Notes under the pieces: generated by a model
The model's database searches: none
The model's input: only the letters and a program-made list of their open reading frames with translations
Told to the model about the DNA's origin: nothing
NCBI GenBank assembly: GCA_003194525.1
Contig: NBIV01000213.1
Location: 52,866-116,865 of the forward strand
DNA length: 64,000 bases
Source: Gracilariopsis chorda
Lineage: Eukaryota; Rhodophyta; Florideophyceae; Gracilariales; Gracilariaceae
Direction: 5' to 3'
Shown: piece by piece, positions 41,319-52,565 of the stretch
Numbering within the stretch: position 1 is the stretch's first letter
Layout of the letters: each line of letters opens with the position of its first letter
Made by a program: the position numbers and the translations under genes

Positions 41319-44300
41319 TTATTTAATGTCGATGTTTCGGGCGATTCGGCGTTGTCGGTGCGTCCCTGATGTGCGTAGTTCTTCAATGTACTCTTTCGAC
41401 AAGACAGGTACGTCTTGCTGTAGGGAGTCTAGGGAGACCCAATCTGTCTCGCGATCACTGAAACCCTTCCATTTCACGAGTAGTTGTAGTACGCCGTCCT
41501 TTCTTCGAATATCCTGAAACTCCTCGATCGTCAGCAATTCGTTTGCCTGATAGGCGAGATAGTCTCTGATATCCTGAGTGACTTCGAAATCTTTGATGCA
41601 GGACAATTTCAGTCTGCGCCCATGGACCCATTCTTTCTTGCTCGTGAGTAGGTCCTCAACCTCAAAAACGTAATTGTCTCGACAAAGTAGGATGCGAAGG
41701 GCCCAAACCACTTCAGGTTTAGCTTGTGTCCGGTATTCCTTTGCAGGACACGGTGGAGGACGAAATCTCCTTCGACAAAGTTGATGGGACGTGCGCCTGT
41801 CTTACAGTTGTGGGAGTCGACTGAAGAATTCCTCTGCTTCTTTGATCGCTCAGCGCAATCCCTATGCAACTTAGAGAGAGAATGTTGTAACCTTTTTACG
41901 TCCAAAACTGCTTTTTCGCATTTCCACGTCGAGACTATCCACGGCTTTTACATTATTTTTTCTGACAATGGCATTCAGTGGAGAATCTCTAGGGAGGCTG
42001 GTGAAAACCGTTAGCGGGCAGTTTCCGTTCAGTCTTCGAGTTGGGGCATTGTTGAGAGCGGACTGAATGATGGGCAGCACGGATGCTCAAGCGGTGTGTG
42101 GGAGTTGGAATTCGGAAAGTTAAGTGCGAGTTGTTCTGAATAGCTCGCGGCATACGACTTCTACGGATCCGTTGCTCCACGGGCAATAGGGTAATGTGAA
42201 ATGATGTTGGGCCTTCAGGGCTTCTGAAACTCGTTCCATAAGCTTATTTTTGAAATTACTACCCTGGTTTGATATCCCTCACCTTGATACGCCGAAGGAG
42301 GCGAACCAGTCCAAAATTGTCGCAACTGTAGTGTCAGCGTTGGCTTCGGTGGTAGCCTTTAACCATACATATACGGAAAAGTCGTCCTTAATGATCAAAA
42401 CATAGAGTAAATCTCCATCTCCCTTCTTCATGAAGCAGTAGTCAAAGGGATCATCTCGTTTGGCTTGCTGGCATGTAGACCATGACCAACGGGTCTCGGT
42501 ACCACGGAGCTCGACTCCGTTGCTATGCAGTGGTAACAGTATCCGACAAACTGATGGAGGTCTTTTGTGAGATTTTTCCACCAGAATAGCTCGGCAATTG
42601 ATGCCTTCGTTGGCTCGTATGCTCGGTGTCCTCCTCGCCCGGTGGGCACTGCAACCAAGATGCGAAGCCAGAGATGGGAATCTGACTCGGGGATCCAGAT
42701 TTTTCCAGCACAGCACTTCCAGGGCCTAGATATCTTGGAGAGAGCTGGAGGAGCTTCCATGGAGTGAGAGACCTGCCACTTGTTGATATCCTGCTCCGTG
42801 GGCCAGTCTAGTTCGTCGATGAGAGTGGGGTTCATTAGTGCGACCATTAGCGCACAGAGTTTTCCTACTACTGTTGGAGTCACGATATTTTTTGGCTACA
42901 CGGCCTATCTGGTCAATAGGTCCGCCCAGACGTTCTTCTCCCCTGGGACATGTTCGATAATGTACCGAAACGCGCTCAACTTCAAGGCCCAGTGCATAAG
43001 CTTATTCGCCGTATACCGTGCGATACAGGGGTTTCGACCGTATGGATCGTATATATACACCACATTTGCGTGGTCTGTGTAGATAGATGTGGTTCTTCCG
43101 GCTGTCAAGTAGTTCATACGACACATCGCTTTGACAATGGCATAACCCTTTTTCTCCGGGACGCTCCATCGCAGGATCCCTTGAATGCGCCCGAGATGAA
43201 GCACATAGGCTCATGCTGCTGTTCGTCCACTGGCTTAGACTCGTCGCCGGTAGGGGATTGCGTGAGGATAGCAGACCAGTGAGAGTCAGAGGCGTCAGTG
43301 AACAACCAAACCCGGTGACCGTTTTTCGGAAGTGAAAGTCTAGTAGCTGCGGCCATTTGTGATACCACGTTCTCAAATGCAGCAGTGTGATCGGTCCCCC
43401 ACGAGTCGCTAATGCGTATCTGTCCCACTGCTTTCTTGGTCCTTTTGCCGGCTTTCTTGTACGCGTCTTCGAGCAGGTTATGAAGCGGTTGGATTATCTT
43501 CGAAAAGTTCGGGATCGAGTTTCTCATCCAATTCGTGGGGCAGATACGCTTTTGAAGTTTGCTACCCATCTTGGGTTTCCGCATCTGAAGCAAGGCGTCG
43601 ATATTGCGTGGATCGAAGCGAACTCCATCTTTGGCTATGATACGACCGCAAAACCTAACTTCCTTGCAATAGAAATAGGACTTGGCTGGGTTGACCTTGA
43701 AATCAACTTCGTTGCATACTTTAAGAAGCGCTTCGATGTCTTCCAGCAGCTCATTTCCGACTTCCCGTACATTAGAAAATCATCCAACCACTGTATCATG
43801 TGCTTCACCTTCTCGGTGAAGTGTTCGCTGGTGACGGATTGAAAATGATAACCAGAGTCAGTTCCACCCTGGAGGGTGCATGTTGGGCAGTAGACTCCGT
43901 CTGGAGTTTGTATTGCCATGATCTCCTGGGACTTGGAGTCTAGAGGGATTTGCCAGTAGCCGTGCGTGAAGTCGATGTTTGCAAAACATTCGCTCTCGCT
44001 GCAGTCCTGAAGCAGTGACTCTAGATGTGGCATTGATTATTGTAGCGGAATCGTCTTTGCGTTTGTCCCTTGGAGGTCGACTGTGAATCGGAGTTTATCT
44101 GTTCCGGGTTTTGGTACGGCAAGTGCAGGACTAGTCCAATGCGCCCCGGGGATCTTGTAGACTGCTCGATTTTTCTCCAGCTGCTGTATCGTGTGCCGGA
44201 TAAAGACTCTCTGGTTGCGGGCTTAACGACGGTGCACGCAACGGAAGGGCTTGGCGTTTGGCTTAAGCTTAACAGAAAACGGTCGTACCTTCGCCGGGGG

Positions 44301-44939
44301 GTCTGGACCGAGCTTGATCCTAAAACAATCACGGTGCCTTTCGAGCAGCAGCTTCAGCGATTCTGAACTTTTCGCTGAAATACCGTTCTCTCTGGCGTCG
44401 GCTACTGCCTTATCCATTGCTTCCTGAATAAAGGATTTTGAGTCGGTTCCAAATCCAGCTTGTAGGCACTCGGAGGGCTCCACTGGGTCGTCGTCCGCAT
44501 TGCTATAACTCAGCCCTCTAAAGGATGTGGAGGAGATCCGAATAGTATTTGCCTTTAATTTCTCCTCGGATTTTACGTCGATCGCTCCACCTACATTTTG
44601 CAGGTGCTTTGCGAGGTCGAATCCCATGGCCTTGAGCAATGGTCTTCCCAAGAGCACCTCTGCCATTTCCTCATCTGAAATGAGGAAGTCTACATCTCTG
44701 ATGCGGACAGGTAGGCCAGTGTTGGGCAGGACGATGGTTAAAGACAATTTAGTCTTTCTGGAGGCTGTCGAAACTCCAGTTTGTCCCCTTCCTTTAACGG
44801 CAGGGTCGAGTACGAGTGGTTTTTCGAACTGTTGAAACGTTTTTGGGTGCTTTCGGCAGATTTCATTAAATAATGAAATTGGAATTGCGGACATGTCGGC
44901 GCTTGAGTCTCCTAGATCTATTGCGCGCACGTCGTTCAA
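41319..44939 (-). pseudogene. pol: Gypsy-3A pol with chromodomain, many lesions
   Basis: Minus-strand order: protease-like AIDLGDSSADMSAI near 44930; RT ending in a WLDD catalytic box (about 43790); RNase H with LFTDASDSHW and IYTDHANVVY; integrase HHCC finger near 42650-42510; core near 42480-42080 in which the second catalytic Asp is Asn (SNQGSNF); chromodomain LLVKWKGFSDRETDWVSL near 41480. Stops include TAA 44223-44225, TAA 44037-44039, a TAG pair near 42900, and a frameshift in the integrase. A further frameshift after the WLDD box near 43755 is private to this copy. All but the last are also present in the plus-strand copy. Confidence 0.85.
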
Positions 44940-45014
44940 GAAGATTGCGTAGCGTCCTTCTTCCTCGTTCGGGACTCCGGTAGGTGTGGAACGGAGAGCA
45001 GCAACTTTGGTTTG

Positions 45015-45967
45015 TTAGTTGCGCTTCTTTTTGTTGCCGACGAATTCATCCAGAAGTTGGTTCTGCATCTCTTTTGGCGTGATGGGACATTTTCTGATAG
45101 GGTGGATACCGTCACATTCTTTGTTTAAACACAGCTTGTCCCAGGTGCTCTTGTTTCCCTTCGTTTCCTGGGTGCTAGAATTTCCTTTCTGACCGAGCCT
45201 GTCGTGAACTGAGCGGCTGGTTTTCTGTAACTTCTTCGGAGGTTCCGAATCGATACTTTCCGGGCGGCTTTTTGGCTGTCCATTTCCGTGCTTTCTCTTC
45301 AGTTTCAACGTTGCAGCCTGAACAGCGTGCACTTGATCTGCATGTTTTGAAACGTTAGCAAGAAATGTGAGACTCCCTTTCTGCTCCGAAGTCCACATCC
45401 CCATTTGGTCGCGAACGAGCTGCCTGAGCTCTGGTGGTTTGACTTTGTAGACTAGCTTCGTGACTAACTGCTTGCATCGTCCGTCTCGGTGATGAATTCT
45501 GAAGCGTTATGCTCGTCCAAAGCGGCAATGACATCCTAAACAAACTGTTCGGCTGCCCCAGCGGGGTCCCTCGAAAGTGGTTTGTATTTGACACCGGATA
45601 GTGCCTCTTCGACACGGTTGTTCAGATCTCGGGATGTGTGGGCAAGGCGTGAGTTAAACCAGTCCTTGACTGCTTCATCTGTAGGTTCTTCTGCCTTTGA
45701 GGCGCCGGCGATGCGGCCTAGAATACACAAACTATGCAAAATTTTTGGCTTCATGCATTGGCGGATAGATGCTGCCTTGATCTTCTGACTGCGTGGTCTT
45801 CCTATATTGATATCATCCACGCGTTTCTGGTAGGCTGCGTATATCGTCTCAAAACGGATGAGCTCAGGTTGCGTTGCTTTCCCCAGTGTAGGAACTTGTA
45901 TTGTGTTCACCAGTCCATATGTCGACATCTCCTCGTTCCAATGTCGCGATACGATTTGACAAACCAA
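45015..45967 (-). pseudogene. gag: Gypsy-3A gag
   Basis: The minus-strand frame from 45967 gives 143 codons of helical capsid-like sequence ending in TAG 45536-45538. Coding sense resumes past it and, after a one-base shift near 45470, continues to the stop at 45015. A zinc knuckle of the C-x4-C-x3-H-x4-C kind (CLNKECDGIHPIRKC) lies near 45100, a form I associate with oomycete-type chromoviruses. The stretch before it is Lys/Ser-rich. Confidence 0.75.
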
Positions 45968-45975
45968 AGCGCTTT

Positions 45976-46339
45976 GTTGATCCGGTACGCTGCGCAGAAA
46001 AGATAGCCGACAGTAGACTCGCGTAGCGCTAGAACGGCACAGGGAACAGGCACAAGTCCTCAGAAGACTATCCGAGGTTGCCTCCGTCCTCCAGGCATCT
46101 GCACCTGGAGGTCAGGCTTTTATTCTGCGCTGTATCTCGCGCAGAACTCTTCGTCGCTTGTTGCGTGGGCTGCGTCCCGCGGAACCTACTAGGTTCCACT
46201 TACTACTGCGTAAGTTGCACAGTTAGCGCTAGATTGAATTTAAGCTATCTGAGTTCCACACCCCGAAATGGAAACACTAGCTTCCTAATAAGGGTCTCTT
46301 GACTTCCGGCAACGTTCTGATTCGCTCGATAGACCAACA
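45976..46339 (-). repeat. Gypsy-3A 5' LTR
   Basis: Same ends as the 3' LTR. An AATAAAAGCC box on the minus strand about two thirds of the way in may be the promoter. Confidence 0.9.
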
Positions 46340-46344
46340 GCTTT

Positions 46345-47190
46345 CACCAGGCGTTCATGAGGCTTTATACTCCTATCTTGCGTTGATTGATGCCTTTTTG
46401 CGGTTGTGCTCGGAGCTTTCGGCTCTCTGTGCCGCCGTTTCCCTTCCACCAGAATTCCTCAATGTCCTGTTCCCGAGTGGCACACCGTCCTACTCCGATA
46501 ACCTTTCCGCCGCTCACGGCTCGACTCTCAGTTCGCCACTTGGAGTTTAGGAAAAGGTCCCATGACATCGTGTGCCCTGGAGAAAACCCATGGCATCTGA
46601 CACCAGAGTCCTGTGTGTCGAACGCCTCTTCTCTAATTGTCGTGAGCTGGGGGGAGTTTTAGGGTTTTTGTGGCCAAGGCTCCTGACGTGAGCGGTTCCA
46701 ACTCGGAGTTCTTGTCGATATTGACGAGCATTGAGAGCTGGTTGCTGACCGGACTCGTGGGAGAGTATTGCCAGCTGTAAGCGCGGACAAGGGGGCCTTC
46801 ATGGAGTCTGGAGGTTTGTTTGTGTGATGCAGTGGTTCATTGATCAAATCGCAGTGCTCGGAAGGCGGGATGTGGTTTGTGTCGGACCAGAGACAGACGA
46901 TTCCTTCGTCTGAAGTGGATCGGTATCTGGAGCTTGTGAGCGGTACTCCGTACGGAAACGCGAGGCTGGTGCAGCCCATCAATGGCCGCACAATCACGTA
47001 CGGCGAAGACGTTCTGAGCAAACAGTTGAAAGTGAGTGATCTATGGTGCGTAACTATTACTATGGTTGTCGTTGTCGTAGCACCGTTTGGTGGGTCTGAT
47101 AAATGGGAATAAAAAAGGGGTTGAACAAGCACTTCTCTTCTTCTTTTTCTTTGCCAGCATGTATTTATGCTCGAGAATGATCACGTGTAG
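46345..47190 (+). other. Possible host coding segments downstream of Gypsy-3A, with candidate introns
   Basis: Three coding-like blocks follow the element: 46345-46547 (EALYSYLALIDAFLRLC...), 46646-46783 (SNSEFLSILTSIESW...) and 46834-47032 (VDRYLELVSGTPYG...). The second and third join in frame if 46784-46833 is an intron with GTAAGC donor and GATGCAG acceptor. The third ends at AAA/GTGAGT, and a strong polypyrimidine tract with AG lies at about 47130-47157, giving a short last exon with a stop. No family is recognised. This is a prediction from splice-like signals only. Confidence 0.35.
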
Positions 47191-47825
47191 AGCTGCTGAA
47201 ATGTTTGTAGACTGCCCACCAACATACCGATCATATCGGTTTCCGTTTCTTCGTCAGTACAAAAACTGTGCCAAAATTTGGTGCGATATCAACAAATTTA
47301 CGAAACAAAACGTTGAAGTCGTATCTGTTTTTAAGTTGGCAGACTTGGCAGCTTACACAGAGTACACTATACAGCAAGTAACTTATACATTTCATTGATT
47401 GATTGCTTCCTATGCCACAAGGTCAACAATTTGTACAAAAAAACACTGGAAACGAGCAGCCACAAAGAGTTCTTTCATAGCACATCTCGGGATTGGGGCG
47501 TTTGATAAGTACCACGAAGCTAATTATAAGTAAAAAAGTTTCTGAAGAAATTATTGTGCGTTTTCATATATTTCCATCACTGCGTTTCGTTTTAGGAAGT
47601 TGCTATATGAATTCATCGTGCGCTTCGAAACAAAACAGATCCGACGAAAGCAATTCTAATGTTTTGTCTAAGAAACGAGAAAATGTACATCAAGCTTTTA
47701 GGTTTTAAAAGGTTACCTTTAACCGACATCTTCTTTTTGTAGAATTCTGAAAACCAAAAAGATCAATCGATACATACTCAACAGATTTTACGTGTTTTAT
47801 CAAGTACAAGAACAAGAAAGAAAAC
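47191..47825. other. Intergenic region upstream of the kinase
   Basis: AT-rich, no recognisable gene; presumably contains the kinase promoter and 5' untranslated region. No clear TATA box can be singled out. Confidence 0.45.
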
Positions 47826-48653
47826 ATGCCGGCAACAGACTACTACATTGGCAGAACTGTCAACCAGAGGTGGCGACCAAGTGCTCTGATTGGAGTCGGA
47901 GGTTTTGGGTGGGTTTATTCAGCCATCGACCTCAGCAGTAGGCACGGTTCGGTCGTAATTAAGTTCGCAGAAGCTGATACAGAGGAAGAGTTTCCGGATT
48001 CACTTACATGTTTGCGTACGGAATATGAGTGCCTCAGGCGTCTAAACCGAGACGTACCTCATCTTCGCGTGCCCACTGTGTACGAGTGGGGTAGCTATGA
48101 AGATACTGATTACTTAGTTATGAAAAGACTGGGATATTCTGTTGACAGTTCGCTTTTTGCGCGTAGTCGGCCAGCATCCAATTACAGTATTCTGTATACT
48201 TGCAACCAGGTGTTTAACATCCTTCGGCGTCTGCACGAAAGAAATGTAGCACACGGCGATATAACGCTGAAAAACGTTGTGTTTGGAAGGAGTGGTGATA
48301 GAGACAACCTGTATGTCATTGACTTTGGCAGTTCCCGGCCGGCGGATCCTGATCTAGTGCTAGATGATGTCGCAGAACTGTGCCATTGCATGGTGCTCAT
48401 GTTTAGAAATGGGGTGGATGGTCTAGTGCCAGATAATGAGCGGGAAGGGCTCCTCTACGACTCATTGACAGCGATCCAGGTGCAAATGATTCGTAGAAAT
48501 CTGGACAGAGCGTTCGAACTGAGGGCCAGGCAAGGAACGCCCATTCCGCAGGAGGTTGCTACCATTGTGCGCACGGTGATGAGCGGCAATGATATAGATC
48601 ACTCGGAACTAGAGCGCTTGTTCCTGCGCGCTCTCAATGGTGCCAGCACGTAG
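47826..48653 (+). CDS. Protein kinase, casein-kinase-1-like, atypical catalytic loop
   Basis: Intact single-exon ORF of 275 codons from ATG 47826, little more than a kinase domain. Glycine loop GVGGFG at residues 23-28, ATP lysine K46 in VVIKF, catalytic loop HGDITLKN at 143-150, and DFG at 166-168 (VIDFGSSRP). The nearest family is casein kinase 1 by layout (small N-lobe, short spacing from catalytic loop to DFG). The catalytic loop has HGD instead of HRD, and DFGSS instead of CK1's DFGLA, so it is a non-RD kinase. Catalytic Asp145, Asn150 and Asp166 are all present, so activity is plausible. No membrane segment or tail is seen. The substrate is unknown. Confidence 0.85.
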   Translation: MPATDYYIGRTVNQRWRPSALIGVGGFGWVYSAIDLSSRHGSVVIKFAEADTEEEFPDSLTCLRTEYECLRRLNRDVPHLRVPTVYEWGSYEDTDYLVMKRLGYSVDSSLFARSRPASNYSILYTCNQVFNILRRLHERNVAHGDITLKNVVFGRSGDRDNLYVIDFGSSRPADPDLVLDDVAELCHCMVLMFRNGVDGLVPDNEREGLLYDSLTAIQVQMIRRNLDRAFELRARQGTPIPQEVATIVRTVMSGNDIDHSELERLFLRALNGAST

Positions 48654-51600
48654 AGCAATGCAAGGACACGGTGAGTGCTTGCATTTGAGGCCAGGCCTCC
48701 CCATTGCCAAATTAGGGAATATAGAAGACACATATTAAAAAAGGCATTCAATAGCCACAACCAACTATGAAATCGTGGGTGTACATATGTTTTGTACTTC
48801 ATTGTTATTGGTAACGTATCTACTGACAAAAACGAGACGCTGGACGTGTTGACCAACAAGCGACATTGTTAATGGGACACGCACTCATCTTCGCCCTAGG
48901 CCACGTACGATGGCCCCCTAAGGGTTGCCTGGTATCCGTACTTAAGCCCCAATAAACTACCCGGAGCTCCCCAAAAGCTCCCGTCAATTGCCTTGTGCCA
49001 ATATACTTGGCTCCTTGAAGCGGCTAACCCCCTTCACCACTCAGCTACGATGAACTTCGCCTCAATTACGGAGGCCACCATGAAAACCGTAAACAACGCG
49101 CACAAGAAAAAGAAAGCTGCGTGGCATCTTCACCCCAGTTCGAGCGTTCTAAAGCAGTGAGATCGGTGCCATTCGACACAAGTCGCCCCTTCCCAAATGA
49201 GCGCAAATGTTGCAGCTCTCTCTGTGAAGAAATAAATGCGGTCATCATCGCAGTGCCATTCCTTAAGACAGCAGCGCGAGTACATGCGCATTCATTTGCA
49301 CACCAATCTGCTTCAACGCCACGCTGTACCTACTTGCGCCCCTCCGCAATTGCATATACTGGCTCGAGCGCGTCGCAGGACGCAAATCGCTGCCAAAGCT
49401 GCTCATAAAAGGCAAAAGACCAACCGCCATTTGTGTGGAGAAATGACAAAACTAGGAACACAATAGACTGGTGATAGCAAAAATATTTCTATTCTGATAC
49501 ATTGAGTTCGTAACTTTGCTGGAAGGTAACTACAAAATCGAAAGTATTTCTTCAACAATTTGTACGAGAATGGTAAACAGCTAAATGTCTCTTTGGTCTA
49601 GAAGACTACAACCGGTTCTCTGGCGATTTCTCCAGGCTAACGCCCTGAAATAACGAATCGCTCCGACTCTACTGCTGATTACTCCAGATATTATCCTCAA
49701 ATAGAAGACTTTACTTAAGGTGGCGAGTACTCTGAATCCATGAAACTGAACAAGCAAGCGGAATACGTCACAAAACTACTTCAGTTTCTCGACATTTGGC
49801 GTTGCTCTCTTACGCCAATATCTCTCATCACCACTTCATCTGCACTTGCCCCCTTTGCTGCAACTCTCCAGTTTAGTATGACCAGTCTTCCGCTACAGTT
49901 GCTATGTTGCGTGCTTTTTACCCTTGCAGCCGCCAATGTCTGGGATATGAGGGGCACCGCCTTCTCCACTGGACATGACACAGCCGTTTCTCGCCAATGG
50001 ATGCCAGTTACGGCGATCAAGCGCCTCAACACCAATTTCGTGTACATCTTCGTGTAAATACACCAAGATGTTCAAATGTGGTGCTTAAGGGCTTAGAGCA
50101 CAACAGGAGACTTTACGCGATATGTCACGGCGGGGTAGTGAAAGAGGTATTGAGCTGGGGCGTAAACTAGCTTGTTGAACTACCCTGGGTAAGGTATGTG
50201 AAACCATGATACAGATCGCACTCAACGAAAACGCACCCCCGACCAAACAGAGTCAACGTGAGATGACACATCCCCAGTAGCAATGTTTTCACAAAATGGA
50301 GTGCAGGTGCTGGCTGATGTGAGACTCTTGAATAGATTCGAGGCTGCCTGGAGAGTTATTGGAAGGCAGAAAATTGGCACGGCACGCCGCGGTGAAGGAG
50401 CTGCGTTACCTAGAGGTTTGTAGTGGATGCTACGCACCCACTTCATCTTGGAGCACCGGCACCCACCAACCTCTGTCTCTGTTACCCACGCGTGGGTTGC
50501 AGTTTACCGTCTGCACCGTAGGTAGCACTTCACCTCTATGTGTTTCCAGATTGGGAAAAACCATCGGTGTCCTTTAGACACGATTAGCGCGCCTCTTCAG
50601 TAAACTCGGGGGCATCGAACTCCTCACCTTTCATCCCATACCCCGCACTTCAACCGAACCGCGCAAAAGGTTGCATGGACTCAATGTGGAGAACGAGGTA
50701 CATTTGTGAAGGACGGTTGGAGAGCTTTGTTCTTTTCTTTGCTACCTCAATCCTTCCTCTAATGGAAGCATTGTAATGCGAGGCCCGTCATTGTGCGCCA
50801 AATTCAAAACCGGAGTATGCCTAAGGTGCAATAGTACATGCTTCCCTTTCCAGTTGCACGTGAAGCGCCGCCGCTCTTCTGCTAGGAAGACAGTGGACCA
50901 CAACTCCGCAAAAGAACACCTGCGCTTCATGCACATCATGACTCTTCCGTTTATGTGCCGCTTCCACCACGTGAGCAGGTAACGCGAAAGGAGGTGGCTT
51001 GCCAGTCCAGCAGTTCAAGTAGAACATATCTAGGTCAATGGAGTCATTAACGACTAAGTTTCAAAGTCAAATACTCCAGCAAGCACGGAACTCTACACTA
51101 CTACCTATATTCCACAGCTCGATGACCATCTGCCGTTAGTCTATTCGGTTACGATTTCCTCTTCCCAAGTGACCTTCGTATATCGTTTGTAAGGCTTAAC
51201 GGAATGCAGCTCCAACCTTGCCGTAGCAGGTTTCCGCCACTCCACAAGTTTTATTTATCTCGAGTCTATCCGTGAAGCAGTGGCCCACCCTTTACCGTTC
51301 ATATGCGACTTTCATACATGCTCAGAAATGGACCGTTCCGTTTCAAAAATTTTTGCTCTACATTCATCGGCTACCAGAATCTCATATGGCAAAGAAGAAT
51401 TCGGCAGTCCAAGACAACGTGGTACATAAAAATCTTCGTCGCAGGTTACAAGAGAGTCAGATCTCACCTGCTTGGCTTATGAGTGCACTGAGCTCTATTC
51501 ATTCCATCCTAGTTTGCAGGCTGTTCTCCAGGTTCCGCAAGAGCTTTAGCAAAGCTTAGGGCAAAGATACGTTGCAAAGAATGAGCCTGTGGACCAGCGT

Positions 51601-52289
51601 CACGCCCACGTTGTGTACTCCAACAACATTTTTTAATTCCGCTACACATGTTTACATGACTATCTCGTGAGCACTCAGTACATTGGTCGAGCGATTGCTA
51701 CTTACTTTTTGCTCCGCCCACATCAGGTGCCTAAACCTAGCTTTTTGTGCAATTAGTCCTGCTTTGTTCCACAGCAGAGCAAATCTTTCTCTACGATGAT
51801 AAAACAACTGATGATTTGCACAAAGGACGGAGGACGGATTAAGTCCAACTTTGAGAGGAAGACATATTCTGTGCCGTATCGACTTTTTCAATAAACAAGT
51901 GAAATGAAAGCGGAGACACGTAGGTTAGACTCTTGACAAGCCCCCATTTTTCCCCTACTGACGAAGATCCTTTCTGATTGCGGCTATTCATGTCCCTTCC
52001 TGCAACCGGTAGATTCCCGTGGAGCTTTGGGTGTATATATTTGCGCGAGACCCACGTGAATACAGCTAAGAATTTAATCAGGCAAGAGAGGTCTCCTAAA
52101 GATTAAATAAGGTCTCCTGTGTATTATGGGCCCTCAATGCTTAATTGCTGCATTATGGATAGAAGTATCGTCTATAGATACTTCTCTTTCCGCAGGAAAC
52201 CAAGGAACTTGTTTGACCACTGCCTAATTATATATCTGATGTACTATACTCTTCTCTCACGCGGCCTGTGAAGATGATCTATCCTAGTC
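48654..52289. other. Gene-poor region
   Basis: About 3.6 kb with only short frames lacking domain signal. A 9-bp hairpin with a 7-nt loop is at 52161-52185 and AAGGTCTCCT is repeated near 52088 and 52110. Nothing else is recognised. Confidence 0.5.
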
Positions 52290-52560
52290 TGGTTGATCAA
52301 CTGGCATCGTAACACATAATGTTCTACGGTCTTCTTCATTTTTCTCGAACATTCACACATTCCCGTTCGCTTTGTAAGAAATGAAGCAACAGGATGAAAC
52401 GTTTAAGCATGACCTGTATAGAACTGGGCAAATAACACCTCAGGTTTTCTGGTCTCCACGTCTGTCTTTAAAAATTCAGGTTTCTCTGTGAGCAAGCTTT
52501 CGGGTAAACGTGGCACACTGCCGTCGAACCGATGTTCAGAGCGCTTTCATCAGGCTTTGC
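52290..52560 (-). pseudogene. LINE-1w C-terminal zinc-knuckle segment
   Basis: On the minus strand the sequence reads FYTGHA, a stop, then CECSRKMKKTVEHYVLRC. The C-x-C...H-x4-C arrangement preceded by TGHA is the usual C-terminal end of many LINE RT proteins. Orientation and position fit with it being the last part of the split LINE. Confidence 0.65.
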
Positions 52561-52565
52561 GATTC

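Larger units (their letters stand above)
40926..46339 (-). mobile_element. Gypsy-3 copy A: minus-strand chromovirus, full length but defective
   Basis: LTRs at 40926-41290 and 45976-46339 (365 and 364 bp) have TG...CA ends and are flanked by GCCTT and GCTTT, a target duplication with one mismatch. The polypurine tract ATTATGGGGGAC (minus strand) abuts the 3' LTR at 41291-41302. Gag, protease, RT, RNase H, integrase and chromodomain are present in order but heavily interrupted. A 5'-truncated relative with most of the same lesions lies at 52566-56413 on the other strand. Confidence 0.92.

Noticed and set aside
46659..47132. 157-codon minus-strand frame as a gene
   Set aside because: The plus strand here reads more like protein and has splice-like signals; the minus frame has no domain.
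48860..52160. Search for tRNA, snRNA or rRNA genes in the gene-poor stretches
   Set aside because: No convincing A-box/B-box pair or conserved rRNA segment was seen by eye; tRNAscan-SE and Infernal would be decisive.
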